This document shows positions 22,455 through 33,915 of a DNA stretch of 62,250 nucleotides, one piece after another. This DNA is from Prototheca cutis (taxonomy: Eukaryota; Chlorophyta; Trebouxiophyceae; Chlorellales; Chlorellaceae). How positions within the stretch are numbered: position 1 is the first letter of the stretch; the number at the start of each line of letters is the position of its first letter. Under the pieces are notes generated by a model. It did no database searches. It was not told the origin of the DNA and saw only the letters and a list, made by a program, of their open reading frames with translations. Location: contig BCIH01000002.1 of assembly GCA_002897115.2 (NCBI GenBank), positions 1,300,083 through 1,362,332 on the forward strand. The letters are read 5' to 3'. The position numbers were made by a program, and so were the translations under genes.

Positions 22455-24895
22455 TTATGAATTTGTGCCCATGATGCGAATGTAGTCCACCGTCAACGTC
22501 GAGGGGAATGGTGTGGTGGAATCTGGGGATTTTGGCCAGTTTCCGCCAACCGCCAGATTGCTGTGGGATGGGGGAGAAGGGGGGATGCAGTTGGCTGATT
22601 GAGCGTTTTGGCCCAGATGCATCAGCCAGAACAGGCAAGCGTGAAGACGCATGTGTGTGTCAGCATCACACTTCACCACCACACGCGTTAAAGAAAAGCT
22701 AACTCACACAGTGATAAAGAATGGGATGTCAAAGGGAGCATCGGCTGGTGCTCCAGAAGCAGCGGTATACCAACCGCCGCTGACAACGCTTGCTGGCTGG
22801 AGTGTTTGAATGAGGTTTCCATCCACAAAAACTGTGTTGCGGGGTGTGTCAAGGGGATTAAGGTTGTGCTCGATGCCTGGTTGCTAGCAAGACACTGGTG
22901 GGGGGATGGCTTGATTGAACAAGCCGCGCGCCATCTGGGTGCAGAACGCATGCATGCCGCGAACCGTGGGCTCACGATGGCCCAGGGACACCAACAGCCC
23001 AGATGCATTCCATGTGGTGGGCGCAGTGGTTCGAGCTTCGTGCTAATGCATGCAAGCTCGCAAGACGCCCCCTCCCCTCTCCCCCCCCCCAAAAAAGGAA
23101 AGACAGCAGTCCGCCTGCTCACATGAAATGGCGTTGGCAGACCATTGAATGCCATAGGTGTNAAAGGCATCGCCGTATGTCGTGCCCGAGGCAGACTTGG
23201 TCACAAAGACGTTCTTCTGCGCGTCTGAGCCCGTGCCGCCATAGTGTAGACCCTGGTTGGCCCTGGTCATGTTGTTGATCATCTCAAAGATGTCGATCTG
23301 TTTTTGAGTGGTTTTGGGGGTGGGTGCGTTGCGAAGAGTAGGGAGAGAAAGGTGTTGGTCCTTGGGGAATGGCAATCGAGGGAGTGAGGTTGGGCTCTGG
23401 CAGGGCAACTGGCTGGTGAGGGCTGCTTTGGATTTATTATTTCCTGAATTGCCGACTGAGGCACCAACGGTTTCACCTAATGCATAGCGTGAGGGTCCAT
23501 CCTTATCACAGACACGAACAAACCCTAGGCCTGTCAAAAGCCTGCTATGCACCTCCCCCGAAGCCGGCCATGCCCCGTAGGTGAGCTCCACTGGAGACAG
23601 CCACAGCGCAGGCCACAGACCCGGGCCTATGGTTTAAGCGAGAAAAATGAATCAGACTCCGTTGCTGCGTCTGGTGATTGGCATTGCCGGCGGTCGCACG
23701 GGCAAGGCAACCCCTACTCCCCCTGTCCCTAAGGCAAGTACCAGTCATGCAATGCTCCCTCCCCCCCCGATAAGGAAACAAGGAAACAATATCCGCCATG
23801 CACCTGGGGTGGGAGCCTTGATCGATGCCTCAAACAGAATGGTGTCGTACGTACTTCCACTGGCATCTGCAGCGCCTGGGCAAAAGCCCACCAGGTTTTG
23901 GGTGATGATGCGGCCAGAAGTGTAAGAAAACCCGTTCATCTCCTGCTGCAGCGCCGTGATTGTCAGCTGGCCGTCGTTCACTGCCACGTTATCAGTGGAA
24001 TCAGTGTAATACTCCAGCTCACCATTGCCCCAACCCCTGGCGATAGCAGTGTAGTGAGAGGAGTAGCGCGTTTGTTTGTACTTTTGAGTGCATGCGTGCC
24101 GATCCCGCCGAGACACACAGGTACACCCCCCCGGGCACCACTCACCAGTCTCCGTTTCCAATTTGGTAAGACCAGTAATCGGTATTGAGACTGTCGCCTT
24201 CAAACTCGTCCCACCACAATGCCGTGTATCCTACAGGTGATTGGCGGTTGGAAAAGACAGCGGGTTAGGTTCTCAGGCATGGTTCTCATCTATTGAATGG
24301 ATGGTTCTGGTGGAAATGCAGCAAATCCTCTACCCACATACACCCACACCCCCTCAACCATGGACAGGGTTTCTTCAACTTTGTCACAATTATCGAAAGC
24401 AAACTCACCAGAGGGCACGTCAAAGGGCACATCGTCAGAGGGAGTGGGGAGCACCACGGGAGCGTTTCCGGGTGACGGGCTCACGGAGGGCGACGGGCTC
24501 GTCCCCGGGCTAGGACTGGGGCTCGTCCCAGGGCTGGGGCTGGGGCTCGTCTCGGGGCTGGGACTGGGGCTCGTCCCGGGGCTGGGGCTGGGGCTGGTCC
24601 CGGGGCTGGGACTGGGGCTGGTCCCGGGGCTGGGACTGGGGCTGGTCCCGGGGCTGGGACTGGGGCTGGGACTGCCATTTGTGTGTGCGTTGTCGCCCTT
24701 GGTCACTTGGGTCAGGGCGACGGATAGGCCCACCACTGCTCCAATCAGGGCCAGTACAGCCACAGACCAAAGGAAAATCTTTAATTTGACGCCCCAGGTG
24801 TACTGGCTCTGCTTGGCAGGGACTGTCCAGCCGGGCTCGATGTCAATCTTGGGAGGGCCCAGGGATGGAGGGCCCACCCCAGCAGGCGCCGGCAT
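22455..24895 (-). CDS. Membrane-anchored glycoside hydrolase family 16 (beta-glucanase type)
   Basis: Starts at ATG 24895 and stops at 22455. The product is laid out as a short cytosolic Pro-rich tail, one transmembrane helix (IFLWSVAVLALIGAVVGL), a Ser-Pro linker of about seven SPSPSPGT units, then a GH16 catalytic domain. Domain marks are LWWDEFEGDSLNTDYWSYQ, GWGNGELEYYTD, GLWPALWLSP and the active-site strand WPASGEIDIFEM, formed across a splice. This strand has the ExDxxE catalytic triad (nucleophile and acid/base Glu) intact. The protein ends with NLAVGGNWPK and TVDYIRIMG, normal for the family. Type II membrane topology would display the enzyme outside the cell or in the secretory pathway, where it may act on beta-1,3- or mixed-linkage glucan of the wall. 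Substrate is inferred. Confidence 0.92.
24497..24672 (-). repeat. Tandem 24-bp coding repeat (Ser-Pro linker of GH16 protein)
   Basis: Roughly seven imperfect 24-bp units encoding SPSPSPGT on the minus strand; one unit has Glu for Gly. It acts as a rigid extracellular spacer. Confidence 0.85.
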
Positions 24896-25406
24896 GGCTG
24901 ACGGTCTGCCGGCTCTCCCTTTTCCTTGAACTCAACGCGCGGCGACTCTATTCGGATATGGCGCGCAGGCAAAATGTGCTCTGAAATTCCCCAGCAGTGC
25001 GATCCGATATCAACACGGCGCCAGGAGGGAGAGATCTCAGCTCAGACCCCTCCCGACACAGCGCGGCCAGCATTGGACATCTGCTATTGCAACGTGCCTG
25101 TAAATATGTCCTTGCGTGAATCAAAATTCATGCATGGCAAACACTCTGCGATTCCTCGTGGGGAAGCGATCTGGTCCCAGTTCGTACGCGGGGCAGAGAA
25201 ACCCACGTGCGTGCTTTGCACTCAAATTCTATCGCCAGCATTGACCTCTCCGCAAAGCACTGCAGTTGGTCAGTGCCAATTATCAAAACTGCATACCATG
25301 TTCAGCATACAATACGGTGAGATTGCATCGTGACTAAAATTCTGGCGCGGCGCTGAGTGAACGCCCCGAGTGCAAGCAGGCGGTCTGCAGGGCGGGCGGT
25401 GCCGAA
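24896..25406. other. Divergent intergenic region between GH16 and SEC14 genes
   Basis: About 510 bp, less GC-rich than the exons. A 135-codon plus-strand ORF (24926-25333) lacks motifs and I treat it as chance. Likely shared promoter region. Confidence 0.4.
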
Positions 25407-27397
25407 ATGACGGGGTCCCTCGGAGCCTTTGCCACCGAGCTCACGCCGGAGCAGAAGGAGAAAGTGGAGCAGCTGAAGGCAGAGGTCAGGCCCTTCATAA
25501 AGGTGCGTCTGGCAGCGCGTCCCTCCTTACGTGAGGGGTTTGGTAACAGGCGGGGCCCGGGCGTCCGCCTTTCTGGGTTCCAGGCGCGGGGCGTGGGGAG
25601 GGTGGGGCCCGGGCGCAGTCAAGAATCCGCTGGGTTTGACAATCCCCTCGCATTCCTACTCCCCATGCAGACAGCGGCGGACCTCGCCTTTTGCAACCAG
25701 GGCACCTATGTGCGGTATCTGGCGGCCCGGCACTGGCACGTTCACAAGGCGGCGAAAATGCTGGAAGCTTCCCTGGCCTGGTATGTTTCCCTTTTTTGAG
25801 ATTTTGGGATTGGATGTGTACATGGTCAGGTGGAAAGGACGAGCATAGAGCTTGAGAGCAAGATTGTTGGTTTGCGGGATTCCTGGTGCCATGGATCAGG
25901 GCAAGCACCACTGGGGATGTGATCCATCCGCTTTCCTAAATCGTGCTTCCCCTGCTGCGATGGCTCACAGGCGGGCAGAGTTCAAGCCATACAACCTCCG
26001 CTGGGAGGAGCAGGTGAACAATGTTGACAAGGGCAAGCTGTACATCCTCCCCGGAACCGATGTTTCGGGACGCCCCGTGATCCTCATGCGGCCCAGGTGC
26101 GGTTGTTTGCTTGCTTACTGCTTGTGTGTTAATTGTTTATGTGTATGCTTAGGGACGGGGAAGGGAAGGGAATTTGTGGTGCAGAGAGCGGAAGGGGACT
26201 TGCACTTCCCGGGGCCCCTGCATGGAACTGGTCTTTCTACATCTCGTCCCCCCCTTCCCACGACTGGCAGGCTGGAGACTATTCATGANAACGACGCTCG
26301 GCTGCACTTTTTGGTCTACATTCTGGAGCGGGCAGCGCAGATGGGTGACGCCGCATGTGCGTTGGCCTGGGGTGCTTTGGGAATAAAGGAATGGGTGTTT
26401 TTGCTGGCAGCAATCGCCAGGTTGTGAAGAATCACAGTTTTGGAGGAGTGCCTATCCGCTCATTGTTTGTTTGGAGCTGGCTGTGGAATTTTTGCACATC
26501 ATCACCACCTGCAAGCAATGCGATGCGCCGCCATCACTGGAAACTGAACAGGCAAGCGACTCGAACAATTGCAGGCGACGGCAAGATGACGTGGCTCCTG
26601 GACCTCGAAGGCTACTCCCGGAAAAACTCGCCACCCGTCCGAATGGCGCTGCAGACTCTGCACATCCTTCAAAACCACTTTCCCGAACGCCTGGGCCTCG
26701 CCGTCTGCTACCAGACACCGCTGGTGTTTGAATGTGAATGGCCTTTGTGTTGGGTTGGGCTGTGCGCTGGCGGGATGCAACGGTTCTTCTAAGGGGAAGC
26801 TGGGTCGAGGTGGGGGTGATTTTAGGTGCCTGCAGGCTGTTGTGAGCAGCCAGGGCTCCTGGCCTCATGCTCCATTGGTAACATGGAAACCGTGCCCTTG
26901 AGTTCAGCGTCGTGCATGCATTCAACCTCTCATGTCTTGACCTTCCCCCACCCCTAACTTCCTGCCTCCCAGGGATGTGGCGGGCGGTCAAGGCCTTTGT
27001 GGATTCCACAACCAAGAAGAAACTGGTCTTCCTGCACGCCAGGGATCCACCAGGTAGGCGGCGCTGCTACTAGGGCGGTTGAGCGGTGGTTGGGCACAGC
27101 GACTGTCGAGGGAATGGGGCAGGGAGGAGGTTACGGCCTGGCACCGTGCCTTTGGGCTTGGTCTCAGATTGAAATAACGAAAACTGAGCATAACCGGCGA
27201 CTTGGCTCCGTCCATGTGCAGAGGTCCTGCGGCATTACTTTGATCCTAAGAACCTGGACGACTCCATGGGCGGCGAAATCCCCTTTGAGACGGTGTGGGA
27301 CAAGGACGAGTACGGCAAGCGCATGGGCGCGCTGGACGCCGATGTGGAGCGCGAGCTGGAGGCGGCAGAAGCCCGGCTGGCGGCGGGGGATTACTAA
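25407..27397 (+). CDS. SEC14-like CRAL-TRIO lipid transfer protein
   Basis: Sec14-type proteins exchange phosphatidylinositol or related lipids between membranes. Exon 1 (25407-25502) encodes MTGSLGAFATELTPEQKEKV. The next exons give the CRAL-TRIO N-terminal helix region (YVRYLAARHWHVHKAAKML, SLAWRAEFKPYNLRWEE) and the lipid-binding domain (GRPVILMRPR, GKMTWLLDLEGYSRKNSPP). It continues with TLHILQNHFPERLGLAVCYQ, PLVFEWMWRAVKAFVDSTTK and KKLVFLHA. The intron after PLVFE splits a Trp codon. The last exon adds a short acidic tail ending ...ELEAAEARLAAGDY. There is no GOLD or nodulin domain, so it is a compact Sec14. Exon joins were checked by phase at most junctions; a small exon near 26340-26400 could be missed. 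One N lies at 26289. Confidence 0.88.
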
Positions 27398-28200
27398 TCC
27401 TGCACATTGCAATGGTTTCCAGACCACCCTGGAGTAAGCACCGGGCTCTTGCTTTTGCTCACGTGACATCATTTTGGACACTGCGCACCGGAGAAATGCA
27501 GCCCCACTCACCAACACCATACTGAAAACGAACTGGAATTGACATTGCTGTGGTGTTGCACTGCACCTCGGTTGCCTCCAGTGGTTGGGCACTTCCAGAG
27601 CGCTCTTCGAGTGCACGGAAAGGCGCCCTTCTTTTGAAAGATCTCTTGGATGGTGTTGCGTGCAGAGCCGTTGGGAGGGGGGATCCATCCCTTCTGGATC
27701 ACCTCCCCCTCTGCCTGACCTCTGGAAGTCCAGCAGAGGGAATGTTCCCAAAGGGTCCACAGTACTGTTGTCTGTGCACGCAATCGGTTGTTGACAGGCA
27801 GGAGAACCCTTACAAAAAGACAAGGCAGTGCAAAGCTCAGGCAAAGGGATTGAGGATGGAAATGTCCGTGCCAGGGGTTGATACATGGAGGGCGCAGCAG
27901 CAATGCAGTCCAACAGGCACAATCGCCGCTGCTGTGCTGACCACGGCATGGGCCCTTCACCTCGACTGAGCCTGCTGCAGCTGTGCATCCGTCGCTGAAC
28001 GTTTGAGAGACGGGGGGGGAGACGTGAGGTGAGGGATGATTGCAGGCATACAAGGTGGATCAACGATGTCAGATATGCATCAATTCACTTTAAGAAAGCT
28101 GCGTGCATCAGACACCCCCCCCCGGGCTTCTTTCGTTGTGCCCCTCCACACACCCCTCTCCTCCCCCTGTACCTCACATCCCCACCACCACCACACATAC
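27398..28200. other. 3' region between two convergent genes; likely holds last exon of the secreted protein
   Basis: Two long minus-strand frames overlap here. The one ending at 27508 can be reached from an acceptor near 28005 in the phase needed by the upstream gene (first residues TDGCTAAAGSVEVKG). The other, ending at 27164, runs antisense through the SEC14 terminal exon. I cannot decide the true terminal exon. Confidence 0.35.
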
Positions 28201-29841
28201 TTGCGCCGCTGATCGTGACTGAAGATCCGCTGCTGCTGCTGGATTTGATCCCGGGCAGAACATTCGACAGCTTGTCGATGAGGTTTGAGAAAAAGTCGGA
28301 GATGGAGTAGTTGTTTAGATTTTGAATCTGGTAGCCAGATGTCAGGGCCCGGCCCGATGCGTCAGAGCCCTGGAACGCCGNCACGATGGTGGTACTGCAG
28401 TTGGTCGCCGCGCAGTTCAAACCGCGACAGGTGCAGTCGGCAAATGCAGCTGCATGGGGGGTTGGAGGAATGGCAGGGGGTGATGGCCNGCTTGTCCGTC
28501 AGGTGATGATCAGGGCAGCATGGTGGTGGTGGGGTTGGGGGAGAGGAACCCAGCGCATGCCAGTCAGACAACGGTTTTACGGTTGCAGCTAGTGGGCCCC
28601 ACATGGAAGCATTGCTTGTTTGTTCGTTCGTTAATGGGATGAAGTCCCCCCACAGCCACTCACCCAGCTGCCCCCCCCCCAAAAAGACCCGCACCTGCAC
28701 AGGACGACTGTGCAACTTGCTGGTACACGTCGTTCTGGTCGGTGCGGATACAGGTATCGCTCACCAGGCCGCCGCATGCCGTGCACTCGCCGAAATCGTA
28801 CCAGGAAAATCCGGCAAAACTGCCGCGGTCTGGGAATCGAGCAGTTGGAGTGGGAGGCAGTTCACAAATACAGAAAGTCTGTGGCAATACAGGCTTTCGA
28901 CAGTCTTCCCCCATCATTTCGCCATGGAAAAGGACAGCTGTGCATGGTGCGCCGGAAGCCCCAGCAGTGTGTGCCCCCAAGCCCCTTATCAAACCCCGCC
29001 ACCCCCAACTGGACTTGCTCACCAAAGCCGACGAGGAGTGAGGTCTGCTGCACGATGCCTGTGCCGCTGGTCTGTGCTGCGCTGTTGCTCCGGATGTAGC
29101 GTGGGTCAGACCGGTTTTGGCCCCGGAAAGCGATGACACTGAGCACCTCTGTCTTCTGCAGGCCCAGGATGGGATCCCACAGCACATCCTCCTCGGCTTT
29201 GGTTGTCCGCACTGCAGCCATCTTGTCCACTGTCACCTGGTAGGTGGTGAAGGTAACGCCTTGCGAGCTCTGCGTGCATGTTTGGGGAGGCCAAGAAGAT
29301 GATCTCAATGCGCAGTTTGGTAGGGCGANGAAATAGCCTGCAATCAGAGTGCCCTCGGAGAAAGACTCCGTAACAGCACCCAACGGGGCGCACAACCGAC
29401 ACAGACGTATCCACCTGACATACACCTCAGATAGGGACGGCTTACAAGATAGGACTGGTAGTTGGTCGTCACATTGCCCCAGGTAAAGGAGGTGAGGCAG
29501 GGGTTGAGGCCCGGGGCGCCCGTGCTGTTCACAGGTGGTCCCCAGTTCACCAGCGTGCCGGCAGGCCAGTAGGCGATACCGAAAACAAAGCCATCTCCCT
29601 GCCAGAAAATATGAGGTCATTCAGGAAAACTCCGCTCACACGGCGACCACCAGCGCGGCTGCGCTCAATGCGGACCAGCCAGCCGGAAGGCCCAAACCTC
29701 CCCAGGATGTGCAGGCCGTGCCCGCACCGTGTTCACGTTCGTCGGCATGGCTGCGCATGGATCGTATGTGCCATCGGATCTGGCCGCCGACAGAAGGCAG
29801 GCCACGAGCAGAACGCCCAAGGGTCGCCTGACCGGGGCCAT
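28201..29841 (-). CDS. Secreted Cys-rich protein of unknown function (3' end uncertain)
   Basis: Starts at ATG 29841 with a clear signal peptide (MAPVRRPLGVLLVACLL then SAARSDG). Later exons join in phase: GDGFVFGIAYWPAGTLVNWG, then TTNYQSYL joined to SSQGVTFTTYQVTVDK, TTKAEEDVLWDPILGLQK, and GFDRGSFAGFSWYDFGEC. Next come GGLVSDTCIRTDQNDVYQQV and FADCTCRGLNCAATNCST, then a Ser-rich stretch (GIKSSSSSGSSVTISG) up to 28201, where a GTATG donor predicts at least one more exon. There are many paired Cys and possible N-glycosylation sites (NCST). I do not recognise the family. It is probably an extracellular or cell-wall protein, possibly lineage-specific. Confidence 0.7.
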
Positions 29842-30156
29842 GACGGGAACCCGTGTCACGGCGAGGATTCTAGGACGACAGGCCAACTGCCTACATGCAA
29901 GGGACCCTCCCTCCAGCGCTGTGATCTGAATACGTCCAAATTGCGGAGCACATTCCCTCAGGAAGGCGATGGATCACCGCCAAGCACTCTGTGAGGCAAG
30001 GTCCAGGCTGTGCGGCATTCGTCACAGAGTTTCCCCCCGAAAAATTTAATTCCGGCCTCGCCTGTCACCACGCTGCCCCCTGCATACAAGCCCCTCGAGG
30101 ACGTGGTAGCGCATCAAAATCAGTCTCATTTATGCCCACAGCTGCCATCAGGCGCC
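29842..30156. other. Divergent intergenic region
   Basis: About 315 bp between the start codons of the secreted protein and the coiled-coil protein; no ORF of note. Candidate shared promoter. Confidence 0.4.
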
Positions 30157-32819
30157 ATGGAGCCCACGAGCACTGTGGCGGTGCAGGCGGGGCGCACCTC
30201 GCTGGGGCTCGACAGGGACATCGCCGAGCTTCACAGCCAGATCGAGGGCCTCACCGCCCAACTGGCTGTTGACGCCCAGATCAAGGCCGTTCTTGCATCC
30301 CGAAACGAGGAACTCAAGCAGCAATGGGCTGCGGAGCGCAAGCAGCTCTCCGCGATGCACGCGAATGTAGGTTGTTACTGCCTGGTTGCTGGTTGGTGGG
30401 GTGCTGGAAAACCCCTTGGCAGCAGCTGCAGCGATTCAGGTCCAACAAAGCATGCCCTGACTTGTGAATGTGTGTGCATGTGAACATTGCCATCGCTCAT
30501 GCCGGTTTTCCCACCATGCAACGCGCACCCCATCCTTGCAGGAGATGGCCGCTGCCCGGCGGGGTCTCGCACTGCGTGGTCTGAGCCTGAGCCGGTCCCG
30601 TGTGGAGGTGCACCGCTGGCGCCAGCGTAGCGCACTGCTCAAGGTCCGCCACTCCAGCGCGGAGGAGGACGCGGACCGCTACGACCGCACGGGCGCCTCG
30701 GCCGCGGTGCTGGCGGCGGTGGGCCTTGCAGCCGCGGAGCGGTCGACTCTGGCCGCCTGCGCCGCTTCCCGTCGTGCTGCGGGCCTGCGCACCGCGCTGC
30801 GGGCCTCCGAGCGTGCTGTCGCTGAGGCTCAGAGCTCTATTAAAAGGCTGGAAGGCGAAAAGATCCAGGCTCGTGAGGCGACCAGGGTCGCGGAGCGCGA
30901 CGCCGCGGTGGAACGTGATCGGCGCGCCCTAGCCGAGGAAGTGGCGGCTTCGGCTNGTGGCCGGGCAGAGGCTGCNGAGGCCACACTGCGGACGCGGGAG
31001 GAGCTTGATGCCCAGCGTGGGCAACTCGCGGGACTGGGTGCCAGCCTGGAGGCCGGCCTGGCTGCGAGGGGCGCCGCCGATCGCGAGCTGTTGCTGAGAG
31101 AGACCGAAGCCCGTGGAGCAGCAGAACGGCGTGCAGGAGCCGCCGAGGGGGAGAGTTCCTCCCTACGGGCTCGTGTGCGTGATTTGGAGGGCCAGCTGGA
31201 GCGGGAACGTACGAAGTCCGCATTGCTGGAGCGCTCCAAAGCCACTGAGCTTGACCGTGCAGCGGCGAAGATTGCTGAATTGGAAAGCACATTGTTGCAG
31301 GAACGGAGCCGAGCCCGGGCACCCAGCCCGGCGAGAGAGGTGTGCCCCGGGTATGCCTGAAATAGAATCGATTTTCTTAGAAATTGGGGTTGTCTGCTCA
31401 TGGCCGCATAATTCTTATGAGATGCACCAGGGCAAAGACACGACGACTGAATCCTGTTCCTCCCCCAGGTCACTAAGGCGATGGCTGTCGTCGGATCGCT
31501 GGTGGACTGCCTGGACGCCGGACTCTCCGAAGAGGAACAAGAGCCGGTGCTGGCTGCGAAGCCACGCCAGGCGCAGGCGTCGGTTCCGGGCCCCAACCAC
31601 GTCAAGGACACTGCCGATGCCTCAGGGGCTGTGGCGCCACGGCGACCCACCGCCAAGGATGTCGGCCCGCCGGCAAAGAAAAAGACTCAAGGGGGCGCCG
31701 GGTCCCGACCGGTGGCAGTGGTGCCAGAGGTCGACGAGCATGAAGATGTTGGAGTCTCCACTGCAAAGTCTGCCACAGGGATCGAGCCGGCCAAGAGCAA
31801 TGAGCCCGCGAGCGATCTGCCGTCTGCATCTGTGGCGGCTCTGGTGCCTAACGAGCCAGTTGCAAATGACAATGGCAATCCTGAAGTTGTAGAACCTGGC
31901 AATGTCGATCCTTCTCCAGTGCAGTCCCCCATCCGCCGGCCCCGGCCGCTCGGCCGCAGGGCTGCCGGGCAGACAAAGGCAAACCTGGCCGCCAGTGTCT
32001 GGGGCGAGGACGACACCCCCGGTCCCTTGCATCGCCAGGACGCTGGTCCCCGTGCGGCCGCCAAGCGCGGCCGGGGGGGCCCCAAGCGCCGCCAAGGTGG
32101 CAATATCCCTCCACCAGAAGCCGGCGATGCCGGCAAGGAGAATGCTGGCAGTGGGGCATCAGAGCCCATTGTGGCAGAGGCTGCGACCAGAGGAGTGGAA
32201 CCCGCGGCGGCCGCCAGCACCGACGGCACTGCCGCTGGCTCCCAAGCCATCGATGGGGATGCAGGGTCTGTTCTCAGGCCAAACTGGCCGGACAACTGTC
32301 CACTGGGCGCCCTCAACCCCAGGTGCGTTGTTGCTGTTGTTGAACTTGGCATGCTCGTGGTGTGGATGGATGCGTTTGGGGCATGCACGCATTGATTCCC
32401 AATCCCATCGCTTGTTACCTTTTTAGGGTGGTGGCTGCCGCGGCGCCACTGGCGTCCAAGCCGGTCAAGGCCGGTCGCCACCCGTCCCTAGAGCGCACGG
32501 CAGCACAGTGAGTGTCTGTGATCTCTTGTGTATGGGAGATTTGTGAAGATGTTCGGTTATGATTGCACCCAGTTCCCTGGCATGCATCTGGAAGCGTTTG
32601 ATGGTGCTGAGTGGGGCCCCCACCAAGACACATACACCCACACACGACGACCTTTACATGCAATGCCACCTTCACAGGCCTGCGCCGCTGGTGGCCCCAA
32701 GGCCGGCTGGCGGCACACTTGGCAAGCGGCCGTTGCTCAATGTGTCCGCAGGAGAGATTCTGGCCCCAAGTGCTCTGTTTGGAGCAAATTTCAAGGTTCC
32801 CCGCCTCGCCAAAAAATAA
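30157..32819 (+). CDS. Large coiled-coil protein with KEN box, unknown function
   Basis: Five exons join in phase: 30157-30366, 30542-31339, 31469-32322, 32427-32507 and 32678-32819. The first half is heptad-rich and strongly coiled-coil (IAELHSQIEGLTAQLAVDA, then long Arg/Glu/Ala/Leu stretches to about 31330). The second half is disordered, Pro/Ala/Gly-rich and basic (PPAKKKTQGG, KRGRGGPKRRQGG, likely nuclear localisation). A KEN tripeptide is encoded at 32135-32143 (DAGKENAGS), the degron form recognised by APC/C-Cdh1. The C terminus is conserved-looking: LLNVSAGEILAPSALFGANF then KVPRLAKK. These traits fit a cell-cycle-regulated nuclear or spindle protein, but I recognise no family and the role is inference. 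Two N positions lie in exon 2. Confidence 0.8.
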
Positions 32820-33336
32820 TCCCCGTGTTGATGGGTTGGTGTCGTCGGCAGGCCACAGTCTGTCACCGCAGCAAGGGCATGACAATGAGGTGATGTGCTG
32901 GTGTTCGCGGGAGTTTTGATGTGACATCCAGCAAGAACTCGCATAGAGAATGGATGACGGTGAAATGATGTTTCGCCAAAGATCTTGTCAGCAAGATTTC
33001 TGCTGGCACCCATGCAGACCAAGTGCTGGCTGTTACACCATCCATTCAAGCTTCATCAATGGTCATTCCTTTGTCAGGGGAACCATCCAGGTCCAGGTCN
33101 TCTCATGGCAGGACCCCTGTCCAGCGATGCAATCACACCGAGAAATTTGGCATGGGNACCGGTAGAACAGCATACTCGCTTCCGCTGATACTGGGCGGGA
33201 ACAAGTCATTCCAGGCTAGTACGGGCCAAGGGCGGTCCCCCGGCATTTCACAGATGATCCATCCAGAGAGCGCCGCACTCTGTCGTTCACGCTCATGCCG
33301 TGGCAATCCTCTTCCAGCTCCCTCCAGGTAGTACGC
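32820..33336. other. Convergent intergenic region, no gene seen
   Basis: About 520 bp between the stops of the coiled-coil gene and bL33m, with two N positions. No recognisable ORF. Confidence 0.4.
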
Positions 33337-33607
33337 TCATCGCAGCTTGGTTTCCGTGAACAGGACGTGCTTGTTGACCCGGGGATCGTGCTTCACAAAC
33401 TCCAGCTTCTTCGGCAGCTTGCGGGGGTTCTTGCGTGCCACGCTGCACGAGGGGGCCGGTGGGTCGAGGCAGAGAACGTCACACCAGGGCGCCCGACACG
33501 CCCAGCACAGATCGTGCATGTATGGACACCCTAACTTACTAAAAGTACCCCGTGCCGGCGGTGCTCAGGAGCTTTACGAGCAGGGTAGCGCCCTTCTTGG
33601 CGGCCAT
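33337..33607 (-). CDS. Ribosomal protein bL33, mitochondrial type
   Basis: Exon 1 (33540-33607) and exon 2 (33337-33442) give 57 residues. The junction splits a Tyr codon, producing [20 protein letters not shown] and then [19 protein letters not shown], the classic bL33 fold. The zinc-binding Cys residues of some bL33 forms are absent, as in mitochondrial and proteobacterial Cys-less types. There is no long presequence; the basic Lys-rich start may suffice for import, as in other bL33m proteins. It is a large-subunit component. The gene is easy to miss because each exon is short. Confidence 0.88.
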
Positions 33608-33915
33608 TCTGAGTCCTCACCCTGGGGCCACAATGAGCTTCCTTCTATACGCCACGTACAAAATTTATTTATTTAATCTCACTGATTTTCTGATAGCAGA
33701 ATGCAGGTGGTGGGGAGTATGATTGTAGGCTCTAGTACGCATGCGACATGGTAGCAGATAGCCGGCTGGTTGGGTCTTTCGGGGAGAGTGTTCGGCCAAC
33801 GATGTCCCCTCCCGACGATCCAGGCTGTGGAACACCAGCATAGCCATCCCAGGTTCATTACCAGTCATGAACCACAATGTCGTCTTAATGGTGAATCTAT
33901 AATCGTATTGGCGCC
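33608..33915. other. Divergent intergenic region between bL33m and CWC27
   Basis: 308 bp, relatively AT-rich. No ORF; probable shared promoter. Confidence 0.4.

Noticed and set aside
24481..24680. Regular spaced repeats suggesting a CRISPR-like or minisatellite array
   Set aside because: The 24-bp period encodes SPSPSPGT in frame within the GH16 gene; there are no unique spacers.
27164..28063. 300-codon minus-strand ORF
   Set aside because: Runs antisense through the well-supported terminal exon of the SEC14 gene, with no domain. At most its upstream part could be coding.
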